A DNA stretch of 64,000 bases. Source: Vibrio ouci (GTDB lineage: Bacteria > Pseudomonadota > Gammaproteobacteria > Enterobacterales > Vibrionaceae). The position numbers and the translations under genes were made by a program. This document shows, one piece after another, positions 20,427 to 30,676 of this stretch; within the stretch, counting starts at the first letter, position 1; every line of letters begins with the position of its first letter. Under the pieces are notes generated by a model. It did no database searches. It was given only the letters and a program-made list of their open reading frames with translations, and had not been told where the DNA came from. The stretch is from the NCBI RefSeq assembly GCF_004551525.1, contig NZ_SATR01000012.1, positions 59,565 through 123,564 on the forward strand. The letters run 5' to 3'.

Positions 20427-20466
20427 AATGGTCCGTATGATATGTATCATACGGGCCATTTATTTT
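20427..20466 (+). terminator. Terminator-like hairpin between tig and clpP
   Basis: AATGGTCCGTATGATA pairs with TATCATACGGGCCATT (one G-U pair), followed by TATTTTA. A 16-bp stem. Confidence 0.8.
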
Positions 20467-20480
20467 AGGGACATAAGAAT

Positions 20481-21107
20481 ATGAGCTACCAAGAAAAAAA
20501 TACAATGCCATCAATTATGGACGCGCTAGTACCAATGGTCGTTGAGCAAACTTCCCGTGGTGAACGTTCTTACGATATTTACTCTCGTTTGCTGAAAGAG
20601 CGTGTTATTTTCTTGACTGGTCAAGTGGAAGACCACATGGCAAACCTTGTCGTGGCACAGCTACTTTTCCTAGAATCAGAAAATCCAGACAAAGATATTT
20701 TCCTATACATCAACTCGCCAGGCGGCAGTGTAACTGCAGGTATGTCTATCTACGACACAATGCAGTTTATCAAGCCTAATGTAAGCACAGTATGTATGGG
20801 TCAAGCATGCTCGATGGGTGCATTCCTACTTGCTGGTGGTGCACCAGGCAAGCGCTATGTTCTACCTAACTCACGAGTAATGATTCACCAACCACTAGGT
20901 GGCTTCCAAGGTCAGGCATCGGATATTCAGATCCATGCTCAAGAAATTCTAACGATCAAACAAAAACTTAACACTCTACTTGCTGAGCACACTGGCCAGC
21001 CTCTAGAAGTGATTGAGCGTGATACTGATCGTGACAACTTCATGGCAGCCGATCAAGCGGTTGAATATGGTCTAGTTGATGCAGTTCTCACTCATCGCGG
21101 TGAATAA
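20481..21107 (+). CDS. clpP: ATP-dependent Clp protease proteolytic subunit
   Basis: 208 residues. Active-site Ser in [14 protein letters not shown] and His in [10 protein letters not shown], with the Asp further on (ERDTDRDNF region): the serine-protease triad of ClpP. The short N-terminal propeptide is expected to be processed. It forms the tetradecameric chamber that partners ClpX, encoded 65 bp downstream. A TAGGGACATAAGAAT leader gives the SD. Confidence 0.98.
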   Translation: MSYQEKNTMPSIMDALVPMVVEQTSRGERSYDIYSRLLKERVIFLTGQVEDHMANLVVAQLLFLESENPDKDIFLYINSPGGSVTAGMSIYDTMQFIKPNVSTVCMGQACSMGAFLLAGGAPGKRYVLPNSRVMIHQPLGGFQGQASDIQIHAQEILTIKQKLNTLLAEHTGQPLEVIERDTDRDNFMAADQAVEYGLVDAVLTHRGE

Positions 21108-21172
21108 CTAGCAACATTGCCATATATTGATATACACTCAAGTCATATAAGTAAAGGCTAAGAGGTTAGCGA

Positions 21173-22456
21173 ATGACAGATAAAAGCAAAGAGAGCGGTA
21201 GTAGTAAGCTTCTTTACTGCTCTTTCTGCGGCAAAAGCCAGCATGAAGTTCGTAAGCTAATCGCTGGTCCGTCAGTCTATATTTGTGACGAATGTGTCGA
21301 CCTATGTAACGACATCATTCGTGAAGAAATTAAAGATGTTCTACCGAAGAAACAGTCTGAAGCACTACCAGTGCCAAGAGACATTCGTGAACACCTTGAT
21401 GACTACGTGATTGGCCAAGATTACGCGAAGAAAGTGCTAGCAGTAGCCGTTTATAACCACTATAAGCGTTTACGTAATGGAGATACGACGAGCGAAGGTG
21501 TAGAACTTGGTAAAAGTAACATCTTGCTAATCGGTCCTACAGGTAGTGGTAAAACGCTACTAGCAGAGACATTAGCTCGTTTCCTAGATGTACCATTCAC
21601 TATGGCTGACGCAACAACGCTAACAGAAGCGGGTTACGTTGGTGAAGATGTAGAAAACATCATCCAGAAACTTCTGCAGAAGTGTGATTACGACGTAGCG
21701 AAAGCTGAGCGTGGTATCGTGTACATCGATGAGATTGATAAGATCTCACGTAAAGCTGAAAACCCATCGATTACGCGTGACGTATCAGGTGAAGGTGTTC
21801 AGCAAGCGCTATTGAAATTGATTGAAGGCACAGTTGCTTCAGTACCACCACAAGGTGGTCGTAAGCATCCTCAGCAAGAATTCCTGCAAGTAGATACATC
21901 TAAGATTCTATTTATTTGTGGCGGTGCATTTGCTGGCCTAGATAAAGTGATCGAGCAACGTGTTGCAACGGGCACTGGTATCGGTTTTGGTGCAGAAGTT
22001 CGTTCTAAAGACGAAACCAAGACTGTGGGTGAACTATTCACTCAGGTTGAGCCAGAAGATTTGGTTAAATATGGCCTAATCCCTGAGTTCATTGGTCGTC
22101 TTCCTGTAACGACAACGCTGACAGAGCTAGATGAGGATGCATTAATCCAAATCTTATGTGAGCCGAAGAATGCACTGACTAAGCAATACGCTGCTTTGTT
22201 TGAACTAGAAGATGCGGAGTTAGAATTCCGTGAAGATGCACTGCGTGCGATTGCTAAGAAAGCAATGGAGCGTAAAACAGGTGCTCGTGGTCTTCGTTCA
22301 ATTCTTGAAGGCGTGCTGCTTGAGACCATGTATGAACTGCCATCAATGGACGACGTAAGTAAAGTCGTTATCGATGAGTCAGTGATTAAAGGTGAGTCTG
22401 ATCCATTGCTGATTTATAGCAACTCAGATAACCAAGCTGCAGGCGCAGAATCTTAA
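21173..22456 (+). CDS. clpX: ATP-dependent Clp protease ATP-binding subunit
   Basis: 427 residues. N-terminal zinc-binding domain with four Cys (CSFCGKSQ and CDECVDLC), Walker A GPTGSGKT, Walker [11 protein letters not shown], sensor regions, and a C-terminal small domain with [13 protein letters not shown]. It unfolds substrates and feeds them to ClpP. It lies directly after clpP in the same direction. A strong terminator follows the gene. Confidence 0.98.
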   Translation: MTDKSKESGSSKLLYCSFCGKSQHEVRKLIAGPSVYICDECVDLCNDIIREEIKDVLPKKQSEALPVPRDIREHLDDYVIGQDYAKKVLAVAVYNHYKRLRNGDTTSEGVELGKSNILLIGPTGSGKTLLAETLARFLDVPFTMADATTLTEAGYVGEDVENIIQKLLQKCDYDVAKAERGIVYIDEIDKISRKAENPSITRDVSGEGVQQALLKLIEGTVASVPPQGGRKHPQQEFLQVDTSKILFICGGAFAGLDKVIEQRVATGTGIGFGAEVRSKDETKTVGELFTQVEPEDLVKYGLIPEFIGRLPVTTTLTELDEDALIQILCEPKNALTKQYAALFELEDAELEFREDALRAIAKKAMERKTGARGLRSILEGVLLETMYELPSMDDVSKVVIDESVIKGESDPLLIYSNSDNQAAGAES

Positions 22457-22484
22457 TACGAATCACATAATTAGATATCGGTAG

Positions 22485-22517
22485 AAAGGGAGTAATCAAT
22501 TACTCCCTTTTTTTTAT
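22485..22517 (+). terminator. Terminator of clpPX
   Basis: AAAGGGAGTAAT pairs with ATTACTCCCTTT and runs into a T8 tract. It lies just upstream of the lon promoter. Confidence 0.9.
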
Positions 22518-22522
22518 TCTTT

Positions 22523-22552
22523 CATTGAATCCAAACAATTAAGCCCCATATA
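22523..22552 (+). promoter_or_regulatory. Heat-shock (sigma-32) type promoter of lon
   Basis: CATTGAAT at 22523-22530, then 13 nt, then CCCCATATA at 22544-22552. This matches the sigma-32 pattern (CTTGAA, 13-15 nt, CCCCATnT) and resembles the known E. coli lon promoter. It lies 33 bp before the lon start. Confidence 0.8.
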
Positions 22553-22585
22553 CTGCAGATAGGACTAAGCGGAAGAGAGAATAAT

Positions 22586-24937
22586 ATGAACTTGGAACGT
22601 TCCGAACGTATCGAGATCCCCGTACTACCTCTAAGAGATGTAGTCGTTTACCCGCACATGGTAATTCCATTGTTTGTTGGCCGAGAAAAGTCGATTGCAT
22701 GTCTTGAAGCTGCAATGGATAACAACAAGCAAGTATTGTTAGTAGCGCAGAAAGAAGCGGATACTGACGAGCCAGCTCAATCGGACATGTTTGAAGTTGG
22801 TACCGTTGCGACGATCCTTCAATTACTGAAGCTACCAGATGGCACGGTGAAAGTGCTTGTTGAAGGTCAGCAACGTGCAAAAATTAACCACTTTATTGAG
22901 AATGAATTCTTCTTTGCTGAAGCTGAGTACCTAACGACAGCTGAGCTTGATGAGCGCGAGCAAGAAGTGATTGTACGTAGTGCAATTAACCAGTTTGAAG
23001 GTTTTATCAAACTCAATAAAAAGATCCCGCCAGAAGTACTCACTTCGCTAAATGGTATCGATGAAGCCGCTCGTCTGGCTGATACTATTGCTGCTCATAT
23101 GCCTCTTAAACTTGCTGATAAGCAAGCGGTACTAGAACTTCTAGATGTGACTGAGCGCCTTGAGTTCCTGATGGGACAAATGGAATCTGAAATCGATCTG
23201 CTACAAGTTGAGAAGCGTATTCGCACTCGCGTTAAGAAGCAGATGGAAAAATCGCAGCGCGAGTACTACCTGAATGAGCAAATGAAAGCGATTCAGAAAG
23301 AGCTTGGCGAAAGCGAAGATGGCGTTGATGAATTCGAGACTCTCAAGCAGAAGATCGAAGAATCGAAAATGCCTCAAGAAGCGCGTGAAAAGACAGAGCA
23401 AGAGCTACAAAAGCTGAAGATGATGTCACCGATGTCAGCGGAAGCAACCGTAGTTCGTGGATACATCGACTGGATGTTAGGTGTGCCTTGGAACAAGCGT
23501 TCTAAGGTGAAGAAGAACCTAGCCAAAGCCGAAGAGATTCTAAACGAAGACCACTACGGTTTAGAGCGCGTTAAAGAACGTATTCTTGAGTACTTAGCGG
23601 TTCAAAACCGAATCAATAAGCTCAAAGGCCCAATTCTATGTCTTGTGGGTCCTCCTGGTGTAGGTAAAACCTCTCTAGGCCGTTCTATTGCAGCTGCAAC
23701 AGGGCGTAAATATACCCGTATGGCACTAGGTGGCGTAAGAGATGAAGCGGAAATCCGTGGTCACCGTCGTACCTATATCGGTTCAATGCCGGGTAAGCTT
23801 ATCCAGAAGATGTCTAAAGTTGGCGTGAAGAACCCACTTTTCCTTCTTGATGAGATCGACAAGATGTCATCGGACATGCGTGGCGATCCATCTTCAGCAC
23901 TGCTAGAAGTTCTCGATCCAGAGCAGAACAACGCGTTTAACGATCACTACCTAGAAGTCGATTACGATCTTTCTGATGTTATGTTCGTTGCGACGTCTAA
24001 CTCTATGGATATTCCAGGTCCGCTATTAGACCGTATGGAAGTAATTCGTCTATCGGGTTACACCGAAGATGAGAAACTGAACATTGCTAAGCGTCACCTT
24101 GTTGAGAAGCAAGTGAAACGCAATGGTCTTAAGCCACACGAGATTGAGATCGAAGATTCAGCCATCATCGGCATTATCCGTTACTACACGAGAGAAGCGG
24201 GTGTGCGTAGCCTAGAGCGTGAAATTTCGAAGATCTGTCGTAAAGCGGTGAAGAATATTCTGCTGGATGCTCAATTGAAGTCTGTGACTGTAAGCATGGA
24301 TAACCTTAAAGAGTATCTAGGTGTTCAGCGTCACGACTTTGGTAAAGCCGATGACAGCAACCGTGTAGGTCAGGTAACGGGTCTAGCTTGGACTCAAGTC
24401 GGTGGTGATTTACTGACTATCGAAACTGAATCTATGCCAGGTAAAGGTAAGCTGACGCAAACAGGTTCGCTTGGCGACGTAATGAAAGAGTCGATTCAAG
24501 CGGCGATGACAGTCGTACGTTCACGCGCTGAGAAACTGGGTATCAACTCAGATTTCTATGAGAAGCGTGATATCCACGTCCACGTACCTGAAGGTGCAAC
24601 ACCGAAAGATGGCCCAAGTGCGGGTATCGCGATGTGTACAGCGCTGGTTTCTAGCCTAACAGGTAACCCTGTAAAGGCAGAAGTGGGTATGACGGGTGAA
24701 ATTACCCTCCGTGGTGAAGTTCTACCAATCGGTGGCCTGAAAGAAAAACTGCTCGCTGCACACCGTGGTGGCATTAAAACAGTTCTGATTCCAAAGGACA
24801 ACGAACGTGATCTAGAAGACATTCCTGATAACGTTATCGCCGATCTTAAGGTGATTCCAGTGCAATGGATCGACGAAGTTTTGAAAGTTGCATTAGAAAA
24901 TGAGCCGTCTGGTGTCGAGTTTGCTGCGGTAAAATAG
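22586..24937 (+). CDS. lon: ATP-dependent protease La
   Basis: 783 residues (E. coli 784). N-terminal substrate domain about 1-310, AAA+ domain with Walker A GPPGVGKT and FLLDEIDKM, C-terminal protease domain with catalytic Ser678 (PKDGPSAGIAM) and Lys721 (GGLKEKLLAAHR). It degrades misfolded proteins and specific regulators in the cytoplasm. It is transcribed from a sigma-32 type promoter just upstream and ends at a terminator about 30 bp after the stop. Confidence 0.98.
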   Translation: MNLERSERIEIPVLPLRDVVVYPHMVIPLFVGREKSIACLEAAMDNNKQVLLVAQKEADTDEPAQSDMFEVGTVATILQLLKLPDGTVKVLVEGQQRAKINHFIENEFFFAEAEYLTTAELDEREQEVIVRSAINQFEGFIKLNKKIPPEVLTSLNGIDEAARLADTIAAHMPLKLADKQAVLELLDVTERLEFLMGQMESEIDLLQVEKRIRTRVKKQMEKSQREYYLNEQMKAIQKELGESEDGVDEFETLKQKIEESKMPQEAREKTEQELQKLKMMSPMSAEATVVRGYIDWMLGVPWNKRSKVKKNLAKAEEILNEDHYGLERVKERILEYLAVQNRINKLKGPILCLVGPPGVGKTSLGRSIAAATGRKYTRMALGGVRDEAEIRGHRRTYIGSMPGKLIQKMSKVGVKNPLFLLDEIDKMSSDMRGDPSSALLEVLDPEQNNAFNDHYLEVDYDLSDVMFVATSNSMDIPGPLLDRMEVIRLSGYTEDEKLNIAKRHLVEKQVKRNGLKPHEIEIEDSAIIGIIRYYTREAGVRSLEREISKICRKAVKNILLDAQLKSVTVSMDNLKEYLGVQRHDFGKADDSNRVGQVTGLAWTQVGGDLLTIETESMPGKGKLTQTGSLGDVMKESIQAAMTVVRSRAEKLGINSDFYEKRDIHVHVPEGATPKDGPSAGIAMCTALVSSLTGNPVKAEVGMTGEITLRGEVLPIGGLKEKLLAAHRGGIKTVLIPKDNERDLEDIPDNVIADLKVIPVQWIDEVLKVALENEPSGVEFAAVK

Positions 24938-24966
24938 TGATATGTAGCAAAAATAAGTAAAAGATT

Positions 24967-25005
24967 ACGCTGATAAGCATAAAAAGGCTTGTCAGCGTTT
25001 TTTTT
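24967..25005 (+). terminator. Terminator of lon
   Basis: ACGCTGA, loop with inner AGC/GCT pairing, TCAGCGT, then T8. Confidence 0.88.
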
Positions 25006-25008
25006 GGA

Positions 25009-25063
25009 CGCTAACGTTAGCGACTATAGCTTCGGGCCTTGTTATACAAGGGGTTGTCGCTAA
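25009..25063 (+). promoter_or_regulatory. Structured leader / palindromes upstream of hupB
   Basis: Perfect palindrome CGCTAACGTTAGCG (25009-25022) whose right half can instead pair downstream: TTAGCGAC (25017-25024) with GTCGCTAA (25056-25063), enclosing CCTTG-TTATA-CAAGG (25037-25051). Two exclusive folds are therefore possible. Whether the region is transcribed is unknown. Confidence 0.5.
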
Positions 25064-25130
25064 TTTGAAATGAAATGGAACGTTAAGCTACCTATAAAAA
25101 AATAACCAGGTGGCGCAAAGGGGAATCACA

Positions 25131-25403
25131 GTGAATAAAACACAATTAGTAGAAAAAATCGCAGAAAACGCAGACCTATCAAAAGCTTCAGCTGGCCGTG
25201 CGCTTGACGCATTCATCGAAGCAGTAGGCGATACTCTGCAGTCTGGTGATCAAGTTGCTCTAGTTGGCTTCGGTACATTCAGCGTACGTACTCGTGCTGC
25301 ACGCACAGGCCGTAACCCTAAGACTGGTGAAGAAATCCAAATCGCAGAAGCTAAAGTTCCTGCGTTTAAAGCTGGTAAGGCTCTTAAAGATTCTTGCAAC
25401 TAA
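25131..25403 (+). CDS. hupB: DNA-binding protein HU, beta-type subunit
   Basis: 90 residues from GTG at 25131. That start is chosen because AAAGGGGA lies 7 bp upstream and the protein then begins [18 protein letters not shown], as in all HU proteins; an in-frame start at 25110 would add seven odd residues. The DNA-binding arm [20 protein letters not shown] is complete. HU is a nucleoid protein that bends and compacts DNA. The gene sits between lon and ppiD, the usual place for hupB. Two terminators follow. Confidence 0.97.
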   Translation: MNKTQLVEKIAENADLSKASAGRALDAFIEAVGDTLQSGDQVALVGFGTFSVRTRAARTGRNPKTGEEIQIAEAKVPAFKAGKALKDSCN

Positions 25404-25405
25404 TC

Positions 25406-25480
25406 AAAAAATCGCCATTTAGGCTGATTTTTTCGAACCTTTTTAAATTATGCGCATCATACTGATGCGCATTTCTTTTT
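25406..25480 (+). terminator. Tandem terminators after hupB
   Basis: First: AAAAAATC-GCC with GGC-(T)-GATTTTTT (25406-25433). Second: ATGCGCATC, 5-nt loop, GATGCGCAT, TTCTTTTT (25450-25480). Confidence 0.8.
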
Positions 25481-25580
25481 CTGGTATTATCGCGCTAATC
25501 AATTTTTATTTTAATGAAGTACATTGTGCCCAACTTTTCAATCATGTTGGTGCGATGTATAAGCGGAGAGTAGTTTAAGT

Positions 25581-27440
25581 ATGATGGACCGATTACGCGA
25601 AGGCGTTAACAGCATCGCGGTTAAAATTATCCTGGGACTTATCATCCTATCTTTCGTGTTTGCAGGTGTTGGTAGCTACATTGTTGGCGGTTCAAATAAC
25701 ACAGCTGCGAAAGTAGGTAATGTTGAAATTGGCCGTGGTGAGTTTGAACAAGCTTACCAAAACGAACGTAATCGTATGCAAGCTCAGCTTGGTGATTACT
25801 TCTCTAACTTGTTGGCTGACCCTAGCTACGTAGAGTCTTTCCGCAAATCTGTACTTGATCGTATGGTAAACGACTTGCTACTTGAGCAGCACGCTGAAGC
25901 GTTGGGCTTACGTGTTAGCGATGCGCAAGTTCGTACACTGATTCTTGAAATGCCTCAGTTCCAAATTGACGGTAAGTTCGATCAAGAGATTTATCAAACG
26001 GCGCTTCGTCGTGCTGGCTTCAACGCAGAGAGCTTTGCAGAATACCTGCGTCGTGATTTAGTTCGTAACCAGCTACTCACTGCTATTCAAGGTAGTGACT
26101 TTACACTGCCGGGTGAAGTAGAAGCACAGAGCAAGCTACTGACTCAAACTCGTGAAGTGAAGAAAGTCACGCTATCTCTAGAAGACTTTGCGGCAAAGGC
26201 GCAATTGTCTGAAGAAGAAATCAACGACTACTACAAACAAAACCCAGAGCGTTACACACGCCCTGAGCAAGTGAAAGTAGCCTACATTGAGTTATCTGCT
26301 CAGCAGCTTAAAGACGGTATTGAGGTATCGGAAGAGCAAGCGAAGCAGTACTACCAAGAACACCTAGACAAGTACTCATCTGAAGAACAGCGCCGTGTAA
26401 GCCACATCCTAGTTGAAGGCGACGATGAAGCTAAAGCGCAGGCGATTCTTGATGAGCTAAATGCAGGTGCTGACTTTGCTACACTAGCTGAAGAAAAATC
26501 TGATGACTTCGGTAGTGCGTCTGAAGGTGGCTCACTAGGTTGGATTGAACGCGATGTAATGGACCCAGCATTTGAAGATGCAGCGTTTGCTCTAACGAAA
26601 GTGGGTGAAACAACAGGTCTGGTTAAATCAGATTTCGGTTACCACATCATCAAGCTTGACGAACTTAAAGATTCAGTTGCTAAGCCATATTCAGAGGTTG
26701 CAGCAGAAATCAAGCAAGAGCTAAAAGATCAGCAAGCAGTCGATCAGTATTATGAACTGCAGAGTGAACTTGAAAAGGTAGCGTTCGAATACCCTGATTC
26801 TCTAGATGATGCTGCTCAAGCAATCAACGCTAAGATTCATACTACTGACTTCATTTCTCAAGTCGACGCTCCTGAGCTACTGAAAACGCCAGCTGTATTA
26901 CAAGCTATCGTTAGCCCAGAAGTGAAAGAAGATGGCCTAAACTCAGAGGTTATCGAAGTTGCACCTGAGCACGTGATTGTGGTTCGTGTTGAAGACGCAC
27001 GTGATGAGATGGTTCTACCGCTAGAAGATGTTCGCGAACAAGTAACAACGACACTGGCGAAAGTGAAAGGTGAGCAGAGTGCTATCGAACTTGCTGATAA
27101 ACTGGTTGCTGAACTTAAGGAAGGCAAGCAAGGTTTATTGGGAGAAAATGGTCTAGCATTCGGCGAAACAGAAACGGTTGACCGTAGCTCTCCACTAGCA
27201 GACGTAGTGTTCTCTATGGTGAAACCTGAAGAGGGTAAAGTAGAGTTTGCTCAGGCGAAAGACCTAAATGGTGATATCGTTGTTGTTGAACTAACAGATG
27301 TTTCTTCAATGTTCAACACTATGTATAACGAACAGATCGCTCAGCAAATGACACAAGCAAATGCTCAACAAGACCTTTCAGGCCTGATCAGCATTTTGCG
27401 TAAAACGATTGATATTGAATACTACGTTGTGACTCAATAG
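25581..27440 (+). CDS. ppiD: Periplasmic folding chaperone / peptidyl-prolyl isomerase-like
   Basis: 619 residues. A short cytoplasmic start, then one membrane anchor (about 12-34, VKIILGLIILSFVFAGVGSY), an SurA-like N-terminal region, a parvulin domain about 265-360 (RRVSHILVEGD, then SLGWIERDVMDPAFEDAAF and GYHIIKLDEL), and a long C-terminal region. PpiD is anchored at the inner membrane next to SecYEG and assists exported proteins. The order hupB-ppiD is conserved with E. coli. The leader at about 25521-25559 can form an imperfect hairpin. Confidence 0.95.
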   Translation: MMDRLREGVNSIAVKIILGLIILSFVFAGVGSYIVGGSNNTAAKVGNVEIGRGEFEQAYQNERNRMQAQLGDYFSNLLADPSYVESFRKSVLDRMVNDLLLEQHAEALGLRVSDAQVRTLILEMPQFQIDGKFDQEIYQTALRRAGFNAESFAEYLRRDLVRNQLLTAIQGSDFTLPGEVEAQSKLLTQTREVKKVTLSLEDFAAKAQLSEEEINDYYKQNPERYTRPEQVKVAYIELSAQQLKDGIEVSEEQAKQYYQEHLDKYSSEEQRRVSHILVEGDDEAKAQAILDELNAGADFATLAEEKSDDFGSASEGGSLGWIERDVMDPAFEDAAFALTKVGETTGLVKSDFGYHIIKLDELKDSVAKPYSEVAAEIKQELKDQQAVDQYYELQSELEKVAFEYPDSLDDAAQAINAKIHTTDFISQVDAPELLKTPAVLQAIVSPEVKEDGLNSEVIEVAPEHVIVVRVEDARDEMVLPLEDVREQVTTTLAKVKGEQSAIELADKLVAELKEGKQGLLGENGLAFGETETVDRSSPLADVVFSMVKPEEGKVEFAQAKDLNGDIVVVELTDVSSMFNTMYNEQIAQQMTQANAQQDLSGLISILRKTIDIEYYVVTQ

Positions 27441-27473
27441 TCAGCGATAATGTAATTGATATATAGATTAAAA

Positions 27474-27503
27474 CGGGCTGCAATTGCAGCCCGCTTTGTT
27501 TTT
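27474..27503 (+). terminator. Terminator of ppiD
   Basis: Palindrome CGGGCTGCAATTGCAGCCCG followed by CTTTGTTTTT. Confidence 0.88.
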
Positions 27504-27512
27504 CTAGCTTAG

Positions 27513-27869
<357 letters not shown>

Positions 27870-27877
27870 ACCTGTAC

Positions 27878-27902
27878 AAGAGCGCAATCGCGCTCTTTTT
27901 TA
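27878..27902 (+). terminator. Terminator of the ComEA-like gene
   Basis: AAGAGCGC, AATC loop, GCGCTCTT followed by a T run. Confidence 0.88.
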
Positions 27903-28010
27903 AATTTCCCCATTATCTTCCTAGAACCTCTACACATTTACCTCTATAATTTCACGCCAAACAAAGGTCAGTGCGCGGAGCAATGATCAGTAACTAACGC
28001 GGAGTAAAAC

Positions 28011-28691
28011 ATGTCGTCTCATACACCGGTAGTCACCGTTGATGGACCAAGTGGTGCAGGTAAGGGCACTCTTTGTATGCTGTTAGCAAACAAGCTAGGT
28101 TTTCACTTATTAGATTCTGGTGCCATCTACCGAGTATTGGCACTTGCTGCTATCCATCACGGTGTGAACTTAGAATCGGAAGACACACTGGTTCCACTTG
28201 CTACCCACCTTGACGTACAGTTTGTTGCGGAAGGCGACTTAGTGAAGGTTATTCTAGAAGGCGAAGATGTCTCTGGTGAGCTACGCAAAGAAGAAACGGG
28301 GATGGCGGCATCAAAAGTAGCAGCGTTACCTCGCGTGCGTGAAGCATTACTGCGTCGTCAGCGTGCGTTTGCCGAAGGCGAAGGCCTAGTTGCCGATGGT
28401 CGTGATATGGGCACGGTTGTTTTTCCTCAAGCTGAGGTGAAAATTTTCCTTGATGCTAGCGCTGAAGAGCGAGCGACTCGCCGCCTTAAACAGTTGCAAG
28501 GCAAGGGTTTAGATGTTAGATTTGACGACCTTTTGAGCGAGATCCAAGAGCGTGACGACCGAGATCGTAACCGCCCAGTGGCACCATTACGCCCTGCAGA
28601 GGATGCGCTTTTGCTAGATTCTACTACGATGAGTATCGACGAAGTGGTAGAAAAGGCACTACAATATATCGAATCTAAGCTAGTCGCCTAG
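28011..28691 (+). CDS. cmk: Cytidylate kinase
   Basis: 226 residues. P-loop [13 protein letters not shown] near the N-terminus, LLDSGAIYR, and the lid/CMP-binding region [21 protein letters not shown] followed by [13 protein letters not shown]. It phosphorylates CMP and dCMP. It sits directly upstream of rpsA, the conserved cmk-rpsA-ihfB order. A short inverted repeat (CTAG, CGCC, GGCG, CTAG) overlaps the stop. Confidence 0.97.
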   Translation: MSSHTPVVTVDGPSGAGKGTLCMLLANKLGFHLLDSGAIYRVLALAAIHHGVNLESEDTLVPLATHLDVQFVAEGDLVKVILEGEDVSGELRKEETGMAASKVAALPRVREALLRRQRAFAEGEGLVADGRDMGTVVFPQAEVKIFLDASAEERATRRLKQLQGKGLDVRFDDLLSEIQERDDRDRNRPVAPLRPAEDALLLDSTTMSIDEVVEKALQYIESKLVA

Positions 28692-28794
28692 GCGGCTAGG
28701 TCAGAGCGTTGGTCGCAAGGATGATGACTGGCGAATTTAATAACCCCACGCGGTAGGAAACCCGTGGACGTTTAATTTATTGAAGATTAAATAA
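28692..28794 (+). promoter_or_regulatory. Structured translation-initiation leader of rpsA
   Basis: No SD directly precedes the rpsA ATG (TGAAGATTAAATAA). Instead hairpins with GGA in the loops are seen: GTTGGTC/GACTGGC enclosing GCAAGGATGAT, and CCACG-GG/CC-CGTGG enclosing TAGGAAA (one bulge). This matches the known gammaproteobacterial rpsA leader, where such folded apical GGA motifs drive strong initiation and allow S1 to repress its own synthesis. Confidence 0.7.
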
Positions 28795-30465
28795 ATGACT
28801 GAATCTTTTGCTCAACTCTTTGAAGAGTTTCTAAACGAAACAGAATTCCAACAAGGCAGCATCGTTAAAGGTACTGTAGTAGCTATCGAGAACGGTTTCG
28901 TTCTTGTTGACGCTGGTCTTAAGTCTGAATCTGCTATCCCTGCTGAACAGTTCAAGAACGCTGCTGGCGAACTTGAAGTTGAAGTTGGTGCTGAAGTAGA
29001 CGTAGCTCTAGACGCTGTTGAAGATGGTTTCGGTGAGACTCAACTTTCTCGTGAGAAAGCGAAGCGTCACGAAGCTTGGATCGTTCTTGAGAAAGCTTGT
29101 GAAGAAGCTGAAACTGTTGTTGGTATCATCAACGGTAAAGTTAAAGGCGGTTTCACTGTTGAACTAAACGGTATCCGTGCTTTCCTTCCTGGTTCTCTAG
29201 TAGACGTGCGTCCTATCCGCGACACTGCTCACCTAGAAAACAAAGAGCTAGAGTTCAAAGTTATCAAACTTGACCAGAAGCGTAACAACGTAGTTGTTTC
29301 TCGCCGTGCAGTTATCGAGTCTGAGAACAGCGTTGAGCGTGATGAGCTTCTAGAAACTCTACAAGAAGGCGCAGAAGTTAAAGGTATCGTTAAGAACCTT
29401 ACTGACTACGGTGCATTCGTAGACCTAGGCGGCGTTGACGGCCTACTACACATCACTGACATGGCTTGGAAGCGCGTTAAGCACCCTTCTGAGATCGTTA
29501 ACGTTGGTGACGAGATCCAAGTTAAAGTTCTTAAGTTCGATCGTGAGCGTACTCGCGTATCACTAGGTCTTAAGCAGCTAGGCGAAGATCCATGGGTAGC
29601 TATCGCTAAGCGTTACCCAGAAGGTCACAAACTATCTGGTCGCGTTACTAACCTAACTGACTACGGCTGTTTCGTTGAAATCGAAGAAGGCGTTGAAGGT
29701 CTAGTACACGTTTCTGAAATGGATTGGACTAACAAGAACATCCACCCATCTAAAGTTGTTAATGTTGGCGACGAAGTTGAGGTTATGGTTCTTGAAATCG
29801 ACGAAGAACGTCGTCGTATCTCTCTAGGTCTGAAACAGTGTAAAGCTAACCCATGGCAATCTTTCGCTGAAGCGCAAGCTAAAGGCGACAAGGTTACTGG
29901 TAAGATCAAGTCTATCACTGACTTTGGTATCTTCATCGGTCTAGAAGGCGGCATCGACGGTCTAGTTCACCTATCTGACATTTCTTGGAATGTTGCAGGC
30001 GAAGAAGCTGTACGTGAGTACAAGAAAGGCGACGAGATCTCTGCTGTAGTTCTAGCTGTAGATGCAGAGCGCGAGCGTATCTCTCTAGGCGTTAAGCAAA
30101 TGGAAAATGACCCATTCAACGCTTACGTTGCAGATAACAAGAAAGGTGCACTAGTTAACGGTACTGTTACTGCAGTAGACGCTAAAGGTGCAACTATCGA
30201 GCTTGAAGAAGGTGTAGAAGGTTACCTACGTGCTTCTGAAGTTTCACGTGACCGTATCGAAGATGCGTCACTAATCCTAAGCGTTGGTGACAGCGTTGAA
30301 GCTAAGTTCACAGGTGTAGACCGTAAGAACCGCGTAATCAACCTATCTATCAAAGCTAAAGATGAAGCTGAAGAGCAAGAAGCAATGGCTTCACTGAACA
30401 AAGCAGACGATGCTTCGTTCGGTAACGCTATGGCTGACGCTTTCAAAGCAGCTAAAGGCGAATAA
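28795..30465 (+). CDS. rpsA: 30S ribosomal protein S1
   Basis: 556 residues, six S1 RNA-binding repeats: about 20-90, 105-175, 190-260, 275-350, 365-435 and 450-520. Repeats 3 to 5 are recognisable by [39 protein letters not shown] and [21 protein letters not shown]1 unfolds and docks mRNA on the ribosome. Codon use is extremely biased. The gene begins without a canonical SD. A strong terminator follows. Confidence 0.98.
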   Translation: MTESFAQLFEEFLNETEFQQGSIVKGTVVAIENGFVLVDAGLKSESAIPAEQFKNAAGELEVEVGAEVDVALDAVEDGFGETQLSREKAKRHEAWIVLEKACEEAETVVGIINGKVKGGFTVELNGIRAFLPGSLVDVRPIRDTAHLENKELEFKVIKLDQKRNNVVVSRRAVIESENSVERDELLETLQEGAEVKGIVKNLTDYGAFVDLGGVDGLLHITDMAWKRVKHPSEIVNVGDEIQVKVLKFDRERTRVSLGLKQLGEDPWVAIAKRYPEGHKLSGRVTNLTDYGCFVEIEEGVEGLVHVSEMDWTNKNIHPSKVVNVGDEVEVMVLEIDEERRRISLGLKQCKANPWQSFAEAQAKGDKVTGKIKSITDFGIFIGLEGGIDGLVHLSDISWNVAGEEAVREYKKGDEISAVVLAVDAERERISLGVKQMENDPFNAYVADNKKGALVNGTVTAVDAKGATIELEEGVEGYLRASEVSRDRIEDASLILSVGDSVEAKFTGVDRKNRVINLSIKAKDEAEEQEAMASLNKADDASFGNAMADAFKAAKGE

Positions 30466-30481
30466 TTAAATCGCTTTTAAG

Positions 30482-30510
30482 AAAAAGGAGCCGAAAGGCT
30501 CCTTTTTTAT
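30482..30510 (+). terminator. Terminator of rpsA
   Basis: AAAAAGGAGCC, GAAA loop, GGCTCCTTTTTT. Confidence 0.93.
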
Positions 30511-30528
30511 GTTTACGTAATAACTAGT

Positions 30529-30638
30529 AGTAATACCAATCTCTACAAGATGTTCTGAAAAAAGCACTTTTTCACTACACACATTGTTCAATTTTTGTCT
30601 AAAATTGAAGGCAAGTGTTTGTTGGAACTGGTATTACT
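30529..30638. repeat. 110-bp inverted-repeat-bounded element between rpsA and ihfB (MITE-like)
   Basis: Ends are AGTAATACCA (30529-30538) and TGGTATTACT (30629-30638), a perfect 10-bp inverted repeat, extended by near-matching flanks (TAGTA on both sides). The interior is A/T-rich and non-coding. The right end lies between the -35 and -10 of the ihfB promoter. It looks like a small mobile or cruciform-forming repeat. Copy number elsewhere is unknown. Confidence 0.5.
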
Positions 30639-30647
30639 TACTATAAT
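30619..30647 (+). promoter_or_regulatory. Sigma-70 promoter of ihfB
   Basis: TTGTTG (30619-30624), 17-bp spacer, TATAAT (30642-30647). The consensus -10 lies 30 bp before the ihfB start. The -35 falls inside the inverted-repeat element. Confidence 0.7.
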
Positions 30648-30676
30648 AAGTGATAAATTACTCTATGAGGGCAACT

